A DNA stretch of 64,000 bases from Sebastes aleutianus (GCA_916700875.1 CAKAKS010000034.1:12420195-12484194), one strand, 5' to 3'. Shown: positions 44,501 through 60,200, counted from the stretch's first letter. The notes: a model not told the origin generated them from the letters alone. Made by a program: numbers and translations.

Positions 44501-47500
44501 AGAGTCACTGTGTTTTCATTACCTTAGAATGAGCCGTTTATATCTACATAGGGAGCAGCGGCCCCCTCTCCACGGAGTCTGCCATGTTTCAACAGTAGCC
44601 CAGAATGAACAAACCAAACAGACGTTACTCGCTCCTGTCACCGCCGCTCTCTCTCTCTTGCTTCACCACTCATTTCCCACGTACACACACACACTCTACG
44701 CACTGGCTCTGCTCCAAATGGCTCTAGAGAGGGCCATGGTAGTGACTAGAATGGAGCCAGAAAACTGGGGAAACTCAGGAAATTGTTATGGTTAAGGTTG
44801 ATCTAGAAGGTTAAGCATTGACCTTGAATAGTTAAGGTTAGGTATTGACCTTGAATGGTTAAGGTTAGGATAGGTCGTCAGGCAGCGAGTCTCGCAAGAG
44901 CTTTTGGAAGTTTTTGCACATCTCAGATCAGATTTTGCAATTTGCGGGCTCCCTTCTAGACACGACCGAGGGCCATCCGTGTTTTTGCGTCGGCCACCGT
45001 AGCGCTCCAACACGCTTGGCACACGGGAGAGGCTTCAGTTGGTTTCAATGTCCTCACTTCACCGCTAGATACTGCCAGCTCCTACACACTGGACCTTTTA
45101 AGTAATTTGTCATGTAAAAATACATGTAGATTAAAAGACTAATAGACTACATTGACTTGAATAGATTAACGGGTTAATCTTCTAATAGAAAAATGACTGT
45201 AAGTAACTGTTGGTGGTAGCCATTAGCTGTATTAACAAAGTGTATTTCTTTGCCACACAGTGTAGAATGTAGTTAAGGAAATCTGCTCTCTAGTCACCTC
45301 CAATGAAGTTTTAATTGCATATCGCTCCACTCTTTCTATTACCCCTCTCTCTGTGCAGTATTGAGCAATTACTGGAAGCTTCCTGCTTTTTGAATTAGTC
45401 CTTGCCAGGTCACAAGCTGCCTTTTCACTCAAGATGTCAAAAGCATTTCATTAATTTCATACAAGAGGAACACAGGCTAATCACAAGAGTAATCAGCCGT
45501 ACAGATGCAGGCAACGCGTCGGCTCTACTGTGAAACTCTCTCTTCATCAGTCTGTATTAACAAAGCTGGTGTTATTGACGGAAATAATTTAAAGTTTCAC
45601 TTAGATTTGCTGTGACGATGGCAGAAAAGACAACCTCCTTTGACCCGCAGCTGATCTCTCTCGTCATCACCTGACCCATTAATTCATTTCTAATTAGTAA
45701 CATGGTAGAGTCTATTAACTTGGTAGTGAAATATTAATCGCAGACACAGTCTTGTTGGGAGTATCATGGCAAGGTTAGACCAGTTTAGGACCTGGGCTGA
45801 GTAGAGAAGTATTAAGTAGGTTACATATTCATGTCCATTTTAAACAGGTGACACATGACAGCAATATTCTAAAGCTGGTCGACCACTGTGTTATTATTAT
45901 GAATGATTATGATGCTACCACACAATGTATAACAACCTGAGTGCATAAAGTTTGTCTGTCTGTATCAATCTGTGCCTACAATGAAAACAATGTTGTGCTT
46001 TATTCTAGGGTCTCTGCGTTGTTGAAAATCACATGACCTTTGACCTAATCTCCCCCAATGATCACCTGATTTGCAGTGAGGTTAGTTTCCAACTGTTGTT
46101 TTCTTCTTTTCTATGAAAGAATGCGCTGACTTTTATCGATCAGCACTTGGATAGTGTAATTCAGATGTCAGACAGGGTGACGTTTGACTGACAGAAATGA
46201 ATTAGACTGGGGTAATGCTATGCCCTATTGATTTTGTGAATGATGGATCAGATAATTGAGGATTCAGCCAATAGATTTAAAGATTAGTTGGTAGTTGTTA
46301 AACTCATTATTACTTTTCTCTCCCTTTCTCTCCTCTGTCTTCGATCAAGCTGATGAGGTGGATCATCAGCGAGATCTATATTGTTTTGAGTCTGCATAAG
46401 GGCACAGTTACAGAACAAGACGGTTGGAGACCTTGGGAGCACATCTACTCGCTGTGTGAGGTGGCGAAAGGTCATGTGCCACTCTACAACAGCTATGGGA
46501 AATATGTGATCAGACTCTACTGGATGGTGAGCCTGATACACACACATACACGCAAACACCCATCATCTAAGTAAACAGAATGAAATTAGCACCTGCCACC
46601 TGCCAAATAGAGGGTACATGTTGACTGTGGCAGGTCAAAATTTCAGGTCACCTGCCACCATGGCAGATATTTTTCCTTATATTAAGAAAAATTAGGACTG
46701 TCAATCGATTAAAATATTTAACTGCGATTAATCACATGATTTTCCATGATTAATCACGATTAATCGCAAATTAAACACATATTTTTTATCTGTTCAAAAT
46801 GTACCTTAAAGGGAGATTTGTCAAGTATTTAATACTCTTATCAACATGGGAGTGGACAAATATATTTGCTTTATACAAATGTATGTATATATTTATTATT
46901 GGAAATCAATTAACAACACAAAACAATGACAAATATTGTCCAGAAATCCTCACAGGTACTGCATTTAGCATAAAACAATATGCTCAAATCGTAACATGGC
47001 AAAGTCAAACCCAACAGGCAACAACAGCTGTCTGGTTCAGTGTGCTGACTTGACTATGACTTGCCCAAAACTGCATGTGATTATCATAAAGTGGGCATGT
47101 GGGTACCCATAGAACTCATTTTCATTCACATATCTTGAGGTCAGAGGTCAAGGGGACCTTTTGCGTAATTTTGGAGTGTTATTTAACCTCCTTCGCATTA
47201 ATGTGTTAAAGAAATTAGTGGTGTTACTTAACGCGTTAACTTTGACAGCCCTATAAAAAATATTATTTTTGAAAAGCAATTGCTAAGTTTAAAATAGTCA
47301 GGGATTATGTTACATGATATATTCCATATTTCTACTGTCTGCTACCACTGACTCAGTGTTTACAATTCTAAAGCTTTCTACATAGATTTCAGGAGGCCGG
47401 TAGAAATGTTCAGTGACCTGCCACAGTAGCAGGTGAGGAAACTTAATTTTTAGACCCTGCTACTAAAGATTTGGTTTGTAGAAAACTAAAAAATTCTAAC

Positions 47501-50500
47501 ATTACTGCAAATGAAGTCACTGATCTGCAATGCCTCTTTGTTAATCACACATTTATAGAGGCACACTTGATGCAATGGATGACATAAGATTGCATTGTAT
47601 TGTTCAACACACCCCATTGGATGCAGCAGATGAGAGGGGGATGGGGATAGACTGATGGTTGGAGGGGGGAAGGGATGAGAATCCACTCAGAGCTCAAATC
47701 AATCAGTCTCATTACTGTGCCAAAAGTGTCTGGACTTCATATATTGCCTGATGAATAGATTAGGCTTAACAGGGGTCATTTGCTTCTTAGAGAGCAAGAC
47801 TCAAGTTGGGTATCTATGCCTAGTAAGACCATGAGAGCAGGCTCAACCCTGGGAGGGCTTTATGCACTGCAGTGTCTTTCATATTGATTATGTGCAAGCT
47901 GTAAAGATTTTACAGATGTTTGCCTCTAAATACAGGTCATCGTTGCATAGGTATACAGCTTGAAGTTGCTGAAGTTGTGTGTTGCTTGCAACAGACCTCT
48001 AAGTAGTGGACACTACATCATTGTGTCATTTCAGAAAGGGTAACCTCTTCCAGCACAACAATGTGGGTCAGCGAGAGAGTGAAAAAAGACGGAGCTAAAA
48101 ATGATGTGTGTTCTGTAACACTGTGACTCTTGCCTTGACAAAGAAGCATGACACGGTTGTAGGCAGCAATCCCCGTGCCAACCATAGCACGCTAACAGAT
48201 GGTTGTTGAGATGGCATAAAGCGCCCAGCCCCCAACTGCCCGTTTTCCTCGCCTGTTTTTCATCATATGCTACTCCTTTTCTCCCCTGCTCATTTGATTC
48301 TTTATTGTTCCACACCAATCTTTTTTTCCTCCTTCTCGCCATTCCATTCTCGTTTTCTCACCCTGTTTTCCACCGTCCTACAATTCCTCCTTTTCTTCCT
48401 CTCTCCTCCAACTTGCCCTTTCGCACTGTATTTTACCCCATCTGCGAACACATCGAGCTCCTCCTCGGGGCGATGGTTTGACAAGTAAGTGGAAGAACAA
48501 GCAAGAAAGAAAGTGTGCTCGCCCACACTGTGCATCGTCTTGCTTGTGCACACTGCTCTGATAGATAAGGAGAGGCACAGCTGTGAACAGTCAGTCAGAT
48601 TATCACCTGCTTGTGCTGCCTTTTTCTTACAAGCAGTGTGAAACTGCCCCAGATGGCCAGTAGACAGACCACACCACCGCAGACGGCATGTAACAAGTTC
48701 TGACACCAAACAGGATATGCAAGCATAAGGTAGCTAATGCAAAGAGAGGCGTTGGAGTGTGAAGCCCGCAGATCAGAGATTTTGAGTTCATGAACTACTT
48801 AAGGTGCATTGATTGTTATACCGTATCTTCCCTCACTGTGTCTTCCTTCCTTGCTTTTAGGGTAATTGGAGGAAGATAACAGTAGATGATTCAATGCCAT
48901 TTGATGAAGAAAACAACCTGCTTCTTCCTGCCTCCGCCTGTCAGTCAGAGCTGTGGCCAATGTTGTTGGCTAAGGCTCTCATTAAAGTGGCCAACACAAA
49001 GTGAGTTAATGTTCATTCCAACAGAAACTCCATAAGCATCACAGTACTGCTACAAGTGGTTGGGAAACAGTTATAATAGTCTTAAGAAAGAGGGCTGAAG
49101 AACAGACTCAAGCTTATTCCAAGTATATGCCCATTATGTATGCAACCTAACTCTAAGAAGACCATTGTGAAAATACACCACACACTATGCACCCTTTATA
49201 CTGTACACTAACCCTGCTTAAGTAAAGCAGTATACAGGGTTGGAGTAATGCCTAATTTCAATACAGTGATTCACCAGTAATTCACAATGAACAAACTTAA
49301 AGTAGGACACTGAATCTACTCATTTTTCCATTTTTTTTGTGTAGTTTGGGAACCACTGCTCTGCTACTCGCCGCTCTGCACTGCGCTCATACGGCGGTTA
49401 TAGCTGATAACTGTATAATTCTTGATAAAAGTTTCCGTAGTTTTCCCTATCTCACATTTAGCACCTTTAACATACCGTACGGCGTACGCCTTGCTTTAAA
49501 GTTACTGAAGGAGAATTTTAAGGGGAGTTCAGGAGGTTAACTTCCTAGCTGACACAAACGTACACGTCGAACCTAACAAAGTGAACTAAACTATTTAAAG
49601 CTCACACACATGCACAAGAACCCCCGCAGAGTGCGTTTTGCTGACTTAGCCAAACCTTCCCCTGACCTAATCTCCGCCTTGGGCTGTCTTGAATTTGGTG
49701 ACAGACAGGCGGTGTGCGTGTCTGTGATGGGGCAACATGGCGTGTGTAAAGGCGGCTGTTCCAGTGTCCACAGAAGGTCGAGACATAAATGTTTCATCCA
49801 AGACAGGAAACAAAGGAGCCTTTCCCCCGGTGAATCATTTATTAACCATAGTGAAAGTTCTTCATACTGAACGAGTACCAAACTTTGCCCAGGTGTCTCA
49901 GAAAAGAGGTAGTGTTTTTATAATAAAAATATGAATTTGAGAGCTCTGTCTCTTAGGAGCTGAGTAGCTTGTTTGTAGTGTTAATGGGCTGTGGCATTAC
50001 TGATAAAGTTGTATTACAGATAAGACACATTTCAAAATGTAGAACATAAGTTGTTTCCTTGACCTTCAGTCACACAGACAATAGAAAAAGTCCAGGCAGG
50101 TAAAGATAACACCAAACCGTTCTGTTGACTTGTTTAAATGCCTCAAATGGTGATCATGTTTATCAATTTGGTATTTGTGATTCTTCAGTATACATTTTTT
50201 ACACAAATTCTAATATTTTTTTAAAATGGCGGTCAGTTTCCTTTGTTGTCTTCACTGTGACGTCATTCCTTAACCTGATTTTAAAATAAAGACAGAAAAC
50301 AAGAGAAAGTGACACCCATTTTTGTTGTCAGTTGCCTAGCAACATCAATATCATGAGTTAAACCACTTGAGCGCCAAGCATATTTGCGATTTCACATATT
50401 GAAACTGTGACCTCACAAGTTCAATTTGAGAACAGTGGCAATGCCACTATGGGTAGTTTGAATGGTTTGTTGCAAATTTGTCTTTTTTTATTTTAACAGT

Positions 50501-51214
50501 TCTTCTGTGTGTGTTTGTTACTCAGTGTAATGTCCGAGGTCTGCGGGGAGATGGGCGAGTTGACCTTTATCCACACCCTCACCGGCTGGGTCCCAGAAAT
50601 CAGTCCTATAAAGTAAGGTCCTCATTGGTCTACTCCACTCTTCTACCTCTGTCTGCATCTCTTGTTCTAAATGTTATAAATAAGTGTCCCTAAATTGTGC
50701 CTTTGTTACTAGACTTGATATAAATGAAGTATGAATAAAGACTGTGACACTAAATGCACTGTCACAGTCTGACAAGCTGTGCATTGTTTCCTCTCAAATA
50801 TACTATTTTATAAAGTATACTGTAGCAAAGAGAGAGAGAGAGAGAGATAAGTGTATCTGTCTATAATAGGGTGGAAAGTCACACTTTGGGAGAAAACGAT
50901 TGAGGTCCAAACTGGAAACAAGGAGATTTGTAATAAAGGGGAAGGCGAGGCAGTATGGAGTGGAGGATCTCAACTTGTCAGTGATGGAACTTTAATGGGG
51001 CAACAGTGTTTTGGAGTGGAGCTGGGGAGCGTTATTCTCTCTAGCTCAGCAGGTTAGCTGCTGTTAGTGGGTCGCCTGGGGAATCTATCAACACGTACAG
51101 GCACTGAGCATGACCATGTTTGTGTTTCACATTGATTCGTGACACATGGGTTTGCAATCCTTGCATGTACACCCCTCCCGCCCCCCCCCCAACCCCTACC
51201 CCCACCCCACCCCC

Positions 51215-51248
<34 letters not shown>

Positions 51249-54200
51249 CTAACCATTTTATTTACATCATCTACTACTATTAACAAAAAAAGAGCCAAAA
51301 AGCTAATTTCTGCTTAGTGATGTTTTTTCATTATTCTGACTGACACTCAGCACAGAGAAGCCACTGTTGTAAATGAAAAAACTGTTGTTGTTTTTTTTAA
51401 TTTGGCTGATTTGCCACTGTCTTTACCTTCCACAACTACTGAGCTAACAAGTTGGAGGTAGACCTATTAAAAAAGGAGAAGTACATGCTGTAGTTCATGT
51501 CAGATTTCAAACAATAGACAGCAGAAGGAGCTGGCAGTTATCAGCTCTGGAGACACAAACCGCAACGGAAATTTTTAGCTGCGACCAGCAGCACCATAGC
51601 TCACTTGGTCGGTCGGTCCATAAAAATTTCTCCACCCTTTTAGTCACACTCAAGGCCACAGATTTTGCCCCATGAGGCTGAAATTTGGCCTGGAGGTCAA
51701 GTGTGTGGGTTTGAAGGTGTGCGTTTGTGTTCATGAACCCATAAATCTGGCATGGTATGGAGGCTAGGAACCTGCACCAGCTTCATTCCACACTGTTTTA
51801 GGGCTGCAACTAACAATTATTTTCATTGTCAATTAATCTGTTGATTATTTTCTCAATTAATCGATTAGTGATTTGGTCTATAAAATGTCAGAAAATGTCG
51901 ATCAGTATTTACCAAAGCCCAAGATGACGTTCTCAAATGTCTTGTTTTGTCCACAACTCAAAGATATTCAGTTTACGGTCTTAGAGCAGTAAATAAACCA
52001 GAAAATAATCACATTTAAGAAGCTGGAATCAGAGAATTTAGACTTTTATTTCTTAGAAAAACTCAAACTGATCAATTGAATATCAAAATAGTTGGTGATT
52101 AATTTGATAGTTGACAACTAATCAATTAATCATTGCAGCTCTACGCTTATTTTTCAATATGTTCAGTCATTTCTGAGAAGTTCAGTTTCCTTTAACAAGG
52201 TCTCTTTTAATTTGCATTTTAATATTTTTTATGCTGTGTTTAAAAAGGTGTTTTTTTAATGCATTATGTAAAGCACTTTGCATCGCCTCTGTGTGTGAAA
52301 TGTGCTATACAAATAAACCTGCCTTGCCTTCAGTAAAAAAAATCTTCTAAAGGATGTTTTGAAGTAGAGAGAAGATTGTGTTATGTACTTTATTTTCAAG
52401 CGAGAGAGAAATGCTGATGTAAGACCTGCATCTCGTTGTATTGTAAATAGAAGGATATACACAGTAACAGGAACAAACTGTAATATACTCAGGGCTAAGA
52501 CCGAGTGTAGAAACCGTAGACTTTGTCTTGTATAGGAGAAGTCGTGGGGCTGTAAGTTCAAAATTTGTAATATTGTATTGGACAAGCAAACATTCACAAG
52601 AAAACAAATTCCAGTCAAAATGCAGTTGGTTCGAAAAAAGGTATTTTCAAACTTAATAATAATGTCATCCCCTGAAGCCTGTAACCTATTTTCTTTAATC
52701 TCCTCCCAGGTCTGTATACCTGGGAAAAACCTGGGATTTCTTACAAGACACCATTCCCACATTTACACACCCAGATGAGAGTTTGCCAGAGACGAAGCCT
52801 CAGACTGCTGATCCAGCTGCTAGGAAAGATTCCAGCTGTAATGACAGCAAGAGTCGGCTGCCAGAGCTAGAGAAGAGTACAGGTCTGAATTGTGCCAAAG
52901 CCAGACACACAAACATCGAAAGGCATACAATTATGAACACATGCATATCCGGAAATCTACATCTCAATTACACACTCTGTTTGCACATTTAATTGAGTGA
53001 GTCAATTGAATCAATCATCCATTAGATTGTGATCATTTGTCGGCACACAATACTTTACTACAGCTTATTAATTTAGCAGCGGGTTGTTTGAAAAATGTTT
53101 GTGTATATGTGCAGTACTGTACTATATATTTATATATATGTATGTATGTGAAATCACAGTGTGTGTGTAAATCTCTATTTTCTTCCCTCTGCATCCATAA
53201 TTCAACTACTATAGAGCGTGACAATGAATATTTCATTGTCCTACAGCAACTCCGGCTTCAATCAATGATTCCATTCTCTTATAGCACTAATAACTTTTAT
53301 ACACCTTTGCAACATTCATAGTATTGCTTGACGAAAAACTCCAGGCCTAAGGTCACCATCGTGCCGTACTGCAAAACACCTCAATTTCTCAGCCTGTGCC
53401 CTGCTGCGTCTTTCCTGTTGTTTCAAGCATCACTTCCTGTTTTCCCAAGCTCATGTATTATGAAGCACAGCGAGGGTTAATGCGTGTATGGCGGACTATA
53501 AATAAACCAGCAGAGGGAGCAGTGGCAGGGTGAATTATTTGGTGTTCCCGCAGGGCAGAAGAGCCTCCCAAGTAGAATGTGGTTATGTGATGAAGGCAGG
53601 ATTGAAACATGTCCTCAGAAAAGAGCGCGTGGCTAGGAGTTGTTTCAGGTCATTGAGGTAGAGAGATGCAGTAAAGGCTTTATTAAGGTTGTACAATTAA
53701 TTTAAAGAAGTAATTGAAATAGTATACATTCAAGGTATTAACACAGCATGAGTGGGCCGCAGTATGAATAAAATTTCCTCTCTCCTGCTCTATTATTTAC
53801 CCACCTGCTCTTTCTGCCACTAATCTGTCCCTCGGCCTTTCCTACAATTCCACTTGTTTACAATAATTAAAATTACTAACGTAATGTAATGACATGCATG
53901 CACAGAGTGGTAGTACTTCACAGAACATTTATGCTTGAGGGAAATGCATCACACGGTACTCACATACACGCATGCAAACACAAACAAACCTACTCTCTCA
54001 CTGTTTTGGTGCCCACTGTAGTACTCCATTGAAATGCATAAATCACTATGCAGCATGAGAGCCACTTCTCTGTTCAATTCTTAATGTGTAGTCTTTAAAT
54101 TAGTGTAGCAGCGCTCCTATCTCTCTTCACCACGGCCCTTCAAATTGATTTTCCATGTCTGCTGGCCCATGTGCTCTTTATACCATATACTCTAAGATGC

Positions 54201-57200
54201 ACCATAAAGGGCAGGGGCATCTATAGATAACCTAGATACTCTCTTGTTGCCTTATTTATACCTGTGGAGGCCAATAGTGCTTTCACATCTCCAGGGTTGC
54301 ACTTTACTTTGATTTGGATTTTTTTATTGTCTTTATCAGCTTTACTTGTCATTGGTAGATGGCACTAAGTTTCACTATATCAATGTGTTCAATCATCTAT
54401 CTATGGGGTTTATTTGTACTTATGCCAGTCTTCTTTGTGTGTGTTTCTCAGATACCCCTGAGGTAGTGGTGTGTGCTAGCTACTACCCTTTACAGCCGCA
54501 TAACAATTCCTTTGGGTTTGGACAAATGGTATGTCTTTTCTCTATTCCTCCTCTCTTGCTGCTCTCTATGCATACACTTGCTCATTCAACACAGGTTTTG
54601 TACTTCAGTCACACCGTAACGAGAAACATTTGCATCCATGAAAATTAGATTTCACCTACTGTAGATTGCAGTCAGAGCTTCATTACAGATTCGGACGCCT
54701 AGAGAGATTCACATTCTGATGCAAATACTACATAGTCTGGATGCAATCCGGCCAGAATGTCTACATGAACATTTCTAAGATGTGAAAAGGGAGAGCACAC
54801 TCAACTCTGACATTCGGAGGTGTATCAATGTTTATCATACACTGGTCAATTTTGAGATTCTGGGCTATTTTGCTTCCATAACATGTCTTCTTTCACACTA
54901 GTGGAAAGAAAACATTCAGAATACACATTTAGGTGTTTATTTTACTACTTTGTCTATTTGTATCTGTAGATTTTCCCAAATTGTGTAAGTAAAATGTAAG
55001 GAATCAACTGGGGAAGTTTCATTGTGATATCTATTTTTTTTTTAACCTACTCACCTCTTGCAAACTGTATGGAATTTTACGTATAATACATATATTTAAA
55101 GGCTGTTTTCTCAAAATTAGTTTTTTTTTACTCTGAGCTAGAAATCTTTTGATGATTTTACCCTTAATGTGAAAACATATAATTGTGTTTCAATACCTTT
55201 TAAAAATATATAATGTTTTAGTCACCTCTGTTATACAGCAAAGTAATGTGAAAAATGTACTGAAGCCCCAAAGTAACAGTGGGTGGTGGAGATGAAACCT
55301 AACAGTGCTTGTGTGACCTGGGGGCATGGTGTGCTCTATTTGGATGCCTCGCCTCAACAGGCTTCACTTGTTTTATTATTTACACCCATGCTAAGGCTAA
55401 TTGGTTGACAGGATTTTCTTTTGTTGAAGGTGTTATATCACCTCCACTCTCTGATCTTGGGTCAGGATCCCCTTTTGACAGTTTGACTTGATTCACCTGT
55501 AGAGTTGCTTACAGGTGACAGTAATTCTCAGTATGGGAGAATAAGATTGATGGGAGTGCTGCATGTTTGTTTATTTCTGTACATTTGTCTACACACAGGC
55601 TAATTCCTCAGAGTTTCTTCGTCAGTACGGTCTCTCCTTGCTGTACAGCCACATTGTCCTGTTGACAAGAACCCGGGCATGCCCGCTGGAGGCACCACCC
55701 AAACCTCCACCTGTACCCCAATGGAAACTCATCCGCCCGCGGAAGGAGAGCACGGTCACCGATGAACCACAAAGTGAGTGAGAGACAGAGAAGGAGGCAG
55801 GAAATAAGAAAATGTTCAAATTAAGTTTGGAAAAAAAAAAAGGTGGTGAGGGGGAAACCAGGAGGAGGATGCAGGGGAGGATATCAAAGAAATAGAAAAG
55901 CACAAATAATGTGATAGAGTGTAGGTGAATGTCATAAATAAATATGACTAGAAAGGAAAGTGAGTGCTAATGCAGGAGATTTAGAGCCTACAGTACAGAG
56001 GGCATACAGCACCGCATGCTGAAATGAAAAAAAAGGAGGAGGATAGCTACAATATTTCTGTAATGAAAATAGCTGCTGGCTCGGGCATATCTGACATCAG
56101 CTGATCTCTGGGTGAAACAAAAAAAATGCAGTAAAAAGAGTCAGAGTTTGAAAAAGCAGCGCTGGCATGATGTGTGAGATTTTTTTTTTCCCTTTTCTCT
56201 TTTCGCAGAGCTTCCTTTGTCAAAACCAGAGCAGTTCATTGAGGTTGCCAGCCCTTTTCTATCCTACCGTGTCAAGAGCAGCGTTGGCCCGATCCCTGAG
56301 CGGTGTGTACACTTTAAATGATCTAAAACTGAGAAATTAAATGAGATTAGTCTTTTTTGTTGTCCTGCTTTTCTGCTCATTTAACTGTATTGTATTGATT
56401 TAAGAGTATTTCACTTTTCTATAACTAACCTTCGCTCTGACCTCAATGTAGAGGATCAAAAAAGTACATTTTCATGATCACATTAGACTTTTCCCCATCT
56501 TCTTACTGTACCTCCATATCTTTCCCCCCCATTCTCCCTGGAACAGGGCAATAGCACACAGGTAGCAGTTGAAAAATTCTAACTATATGGCCATCGAAGC
56601 CTAAAATGTTATAAAGGTTTGTTTGTTCCCACTTGACTCACTGAAAGAAATGGAAGAAAAATTTTCCAACATTGTTAAGCTAATTAAAAATCACAGATCA
56701 AAGCAGTGTTTTCATGTCATTTGATGTCTGTAATGTGACATGCATGACTCATATGTAGATGATATTGCTTCTAAATGTGTTACCATGAGATGAGATGCGT
56801 GTATGTCACGATTATGATATGATGCCTGTGCTGTATGTCCGCATAACATGTACCATGAATATCTTTGTGTGTCAGAGAGGCCAAGCAGAGCGCTCAGGGG
56901 AAACGTTCCGGATCCCTTCTGGTGTCCATTGCTGAGAGAGAGGAGAGTGAATGCAAAGAAGGCCTTGAGCCTGATGCAGCTGAACGCACCGCTAACTTAC
57001 CAAACAGCACAACAGACAAAATAGAGGTACATAGAATTGCTGCCTGCTGGGGCACAGAGTTGTTTTATACATTCAGCATGTGCGTTTTTTTTACATTTTG
57101 AGAGCATCTTGCTGTTGAACTTATAACCTCAATTAATTGTGGTTACCCCAAGCCATTTATATAAATAGGTATGAGGATCTGTCCAACAACTAAGACAGTA

Positions 57201-60200
57201 GCAGCTGTCCTCAAAATGTTGTAGTCTCTTTTTGTTATTTCCTTGTTTCTTTTTTCCTCTGTCTACCCTGTAAGTATGCAGTTGGAGGCTCATCAGAGTA
57301 GCTCTGTGTGTCAGTGACAACAAGGCTGCCATCCCCCAGTCTCAAAGTCACTTCTGTTGTCTCCCAGCCAGGCCACCACTGACCAGGGGCACATCTGCAC
57401 TAAAGACAGAACCAGTGAGGGAAGGGAGTTGAGGGGGGAGGCAGCAGAGACACAGACAGACACTGTGACGAGGATAGAAACAAAGATAGAGAGGAATAAA
57501 GAAGGGGCACAACTGTACAGAATTAGAAAGGAGGGGGGGGACTGAGAAATGGAAAGAAAGTGACAGTCGGACAGGGAGAGATGAAAGCGGAGCAGGAAAC
57601 AGAGGGAGATGGGAAAAGAGAATCTCTGGTGTGCAACGGTGGCGAACGGGGCGCGTGGGTTTCATACAGGGAGAGGTCGTGTACTGTGCTGATGAAAAAA
57701 GCAGCGCAATTAGATGGTGAGCCATCAGTGTCTGCGTCTCCTGGGGGGTTCATTATTACACTTCACTCCTAGCATACAGAGGAAAAAATAGAGTTCATAT
57801 TAATCGCCCTCTTGTGTAACTGTGACCAGTTATAGAGCGGTTAGGCTAGGGCAGTATGGACACACTAATTTGATGTGTCGTTTGATGTGCGTGCGTGCAC
57901 ATTGCTTTGTGTATGTGTCATATGTGTGCCACATTTTTACTCAGTGTGTGTGTTCCCGCTCTTCGCAAGCACGTGGTGGGTCACGTGCTGAAGGGATTGT
58001 ACATCAAGTGAGAAGGGGTTTTTGCTGTTTTGACCCCTCCCTCTGTTTCTGTCAACTCTGGCTAACAGTATCAACCTCTGTGCCTACATAGCTCCTAGAA
58101 TATAGGAAGGTGGTGTCACATGATGTCCCTAATACCCCTCAATGGCCTACTCACTCCACATTAGTGTGGGTAAAAGAATTGGTGTAACTGTGACCTCTAA
58201 TGTGCTTGGAATGCGGTTAATCGCTTAATCACCAAATCCCCTTTGTGGTTTCAGTTTACCTGTGCCAGAGAACTACACTTCCAAAAGTCCAGTCTGGGCT
58301 CTGAGATCAATGGATATCCGTCTGCCTGTGAACTGTAAATAGCCACAAAGAGATGATTGTATTTGATATTTTTAATGTATGAATCGGGGTACACTTCAGT
58401 GGAAAATGTGAAATATGGAGAGAGTCTCTTGGAGAGCAAAGACTTAACGCTGGCGGTGTAAAATAAAGCTGGGATTAAAAAAATGTGCCTTCTTCTACCC
58501 ATCAACCCGAAACTGTGATTTGATCACAGAAAAAAATATAGCTTTCTCCTCCAAAAGCTTAAAATCCCAGGAGCCTTGTGTGTAAGATCTATCAATGTCC
58601 TCTTACTGTACACAGGTAAGCGATCTAGTAAATAGCATGCTGTGGGCGGATGGGATGCCTTAGAGCTTGACTCAAAGTTTTACACCCTCTTGTGACAACA
58701 CACACATTTACATGTTGTGTTGTAGTGAAAATGTTGCTATATAGCGGTGGAGAGGAGGTCAAGTGTGCCTCCCAATCACAATGCCTCTTTCCGTCTGTCT
58801 GGGTCTCCGGGTACTTATTCAAATAGGTGGTGACTCACGCACACAGACACACACACACTCACTCTGACTCATCAGAGAGTCTTGGCCGGGGTTGCTTTGA
58901 AGTTACACGACACAAAGCCATAATTCTTATTCAGAGCTGAGTAAACTATTGGACATCCATCAGGGCTTTTCCTCAAGGGAGCATTATTTAATTCAAATGA
59001 AGGGGCCTGGAGGGAAGTGCAGCTAGTTGGTACAGGTGTCCCACTTCTTGTACTTGAATCTAGCTTTATCAAAACAGCATTGATGGCCTTTTCCAGACCA
59101 TATCATCAGATAGAAGAACATGGTATTTGAAGGATTTGATAATGACTCATTAGCTGTGTTTCTTTATTGTGTTGGGCAGACGAGCATGAAATCAGAGCTG
59201 TTAAGTAATTCCCCTCTAAGAGAAGTAGCATGTTAAACAACATAACAACTCCTCATCTGCCACTGACAGTCGAAGTAAATTAGAGCTGGTGTTCCCTGGT
59301 GGTGTTTTTAGCAGGAGAGGAGCAGCCCTTGTCACGTTAAGCCACGTCTCATGTCCTGTGGTGTTGGGCGAGAATGGCGCAACACCACAGCTGGCATGGA
59401 ATCACTAGAGGGCGGAGGCGTATCTCTGGCAGTGTTACTCTATCAGAAACTCACTGTTCATGCCTCTCTCTCTCTCTCTCTCTCTCTCTGTCCCTTTAGG
59501 TTACTGCAAAGGACAGGAAGAAGGACAATGCTGACATCTCCAATGGTAAAAGCTGCTCCTTTGCAATTCATGTTGAAAATAATCTGCACTGTGTCTGTAC
59601 ACAGATTGCCGCACTTAATACTAGGCCACCAGAATGTGCAGATGCTCATTAAATTCTGTTATATTGGAACTGATGAATGTAGTGAATGTATCCATTAATG
59701 GTCGACTTGAACAGCATCTGTGCAGCACAGTCCAATTAATGTGATTAGAAGTATTTCCATCTCTCGCCTCCACTCCCTCCATCTTTCTCTCCACGCTTCC
59801 GTCGGTTGGCCAAGACACTTTGAAGAAAGACGGGACTGAAATTATGCCTCATGACAACTAGCCAGTTCCCTGCCTTCTCTCTGCCCCCGTTTAGTTGCTT
59901 AGTAACACCTGCAGTTTGAGTTAGCGGACCACCATTGCTCAGCAGCAGAGACACTGGCCCTCGCCGCCTCAGCTTTCTGATCAGACTTCTCGCTTTGAGA
60001 AGAGCCTGGGGGCAGAGCAACTGTGTGATTGTGTGTGTGTGTGTGTGTGTGTGTTTTGGGTAGAGAGTGTGTCTGTGTGCACATGTCTATGACTTTGCTC
60101 TGCATGCATTGAGATAGTGGGAGTCAGTGAGTGGGAGTATGGATGTGCATGTGCGCTTACACTATGCCATTATGTGGGAGTTTGGCCAATTCGGCTCACT

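Noticed and set aside
52256..52762. 168-codon reverse-strand frame
   Set aside because: Runs antisense through a LINE tail and adgb exon 8; composition typical of chance.
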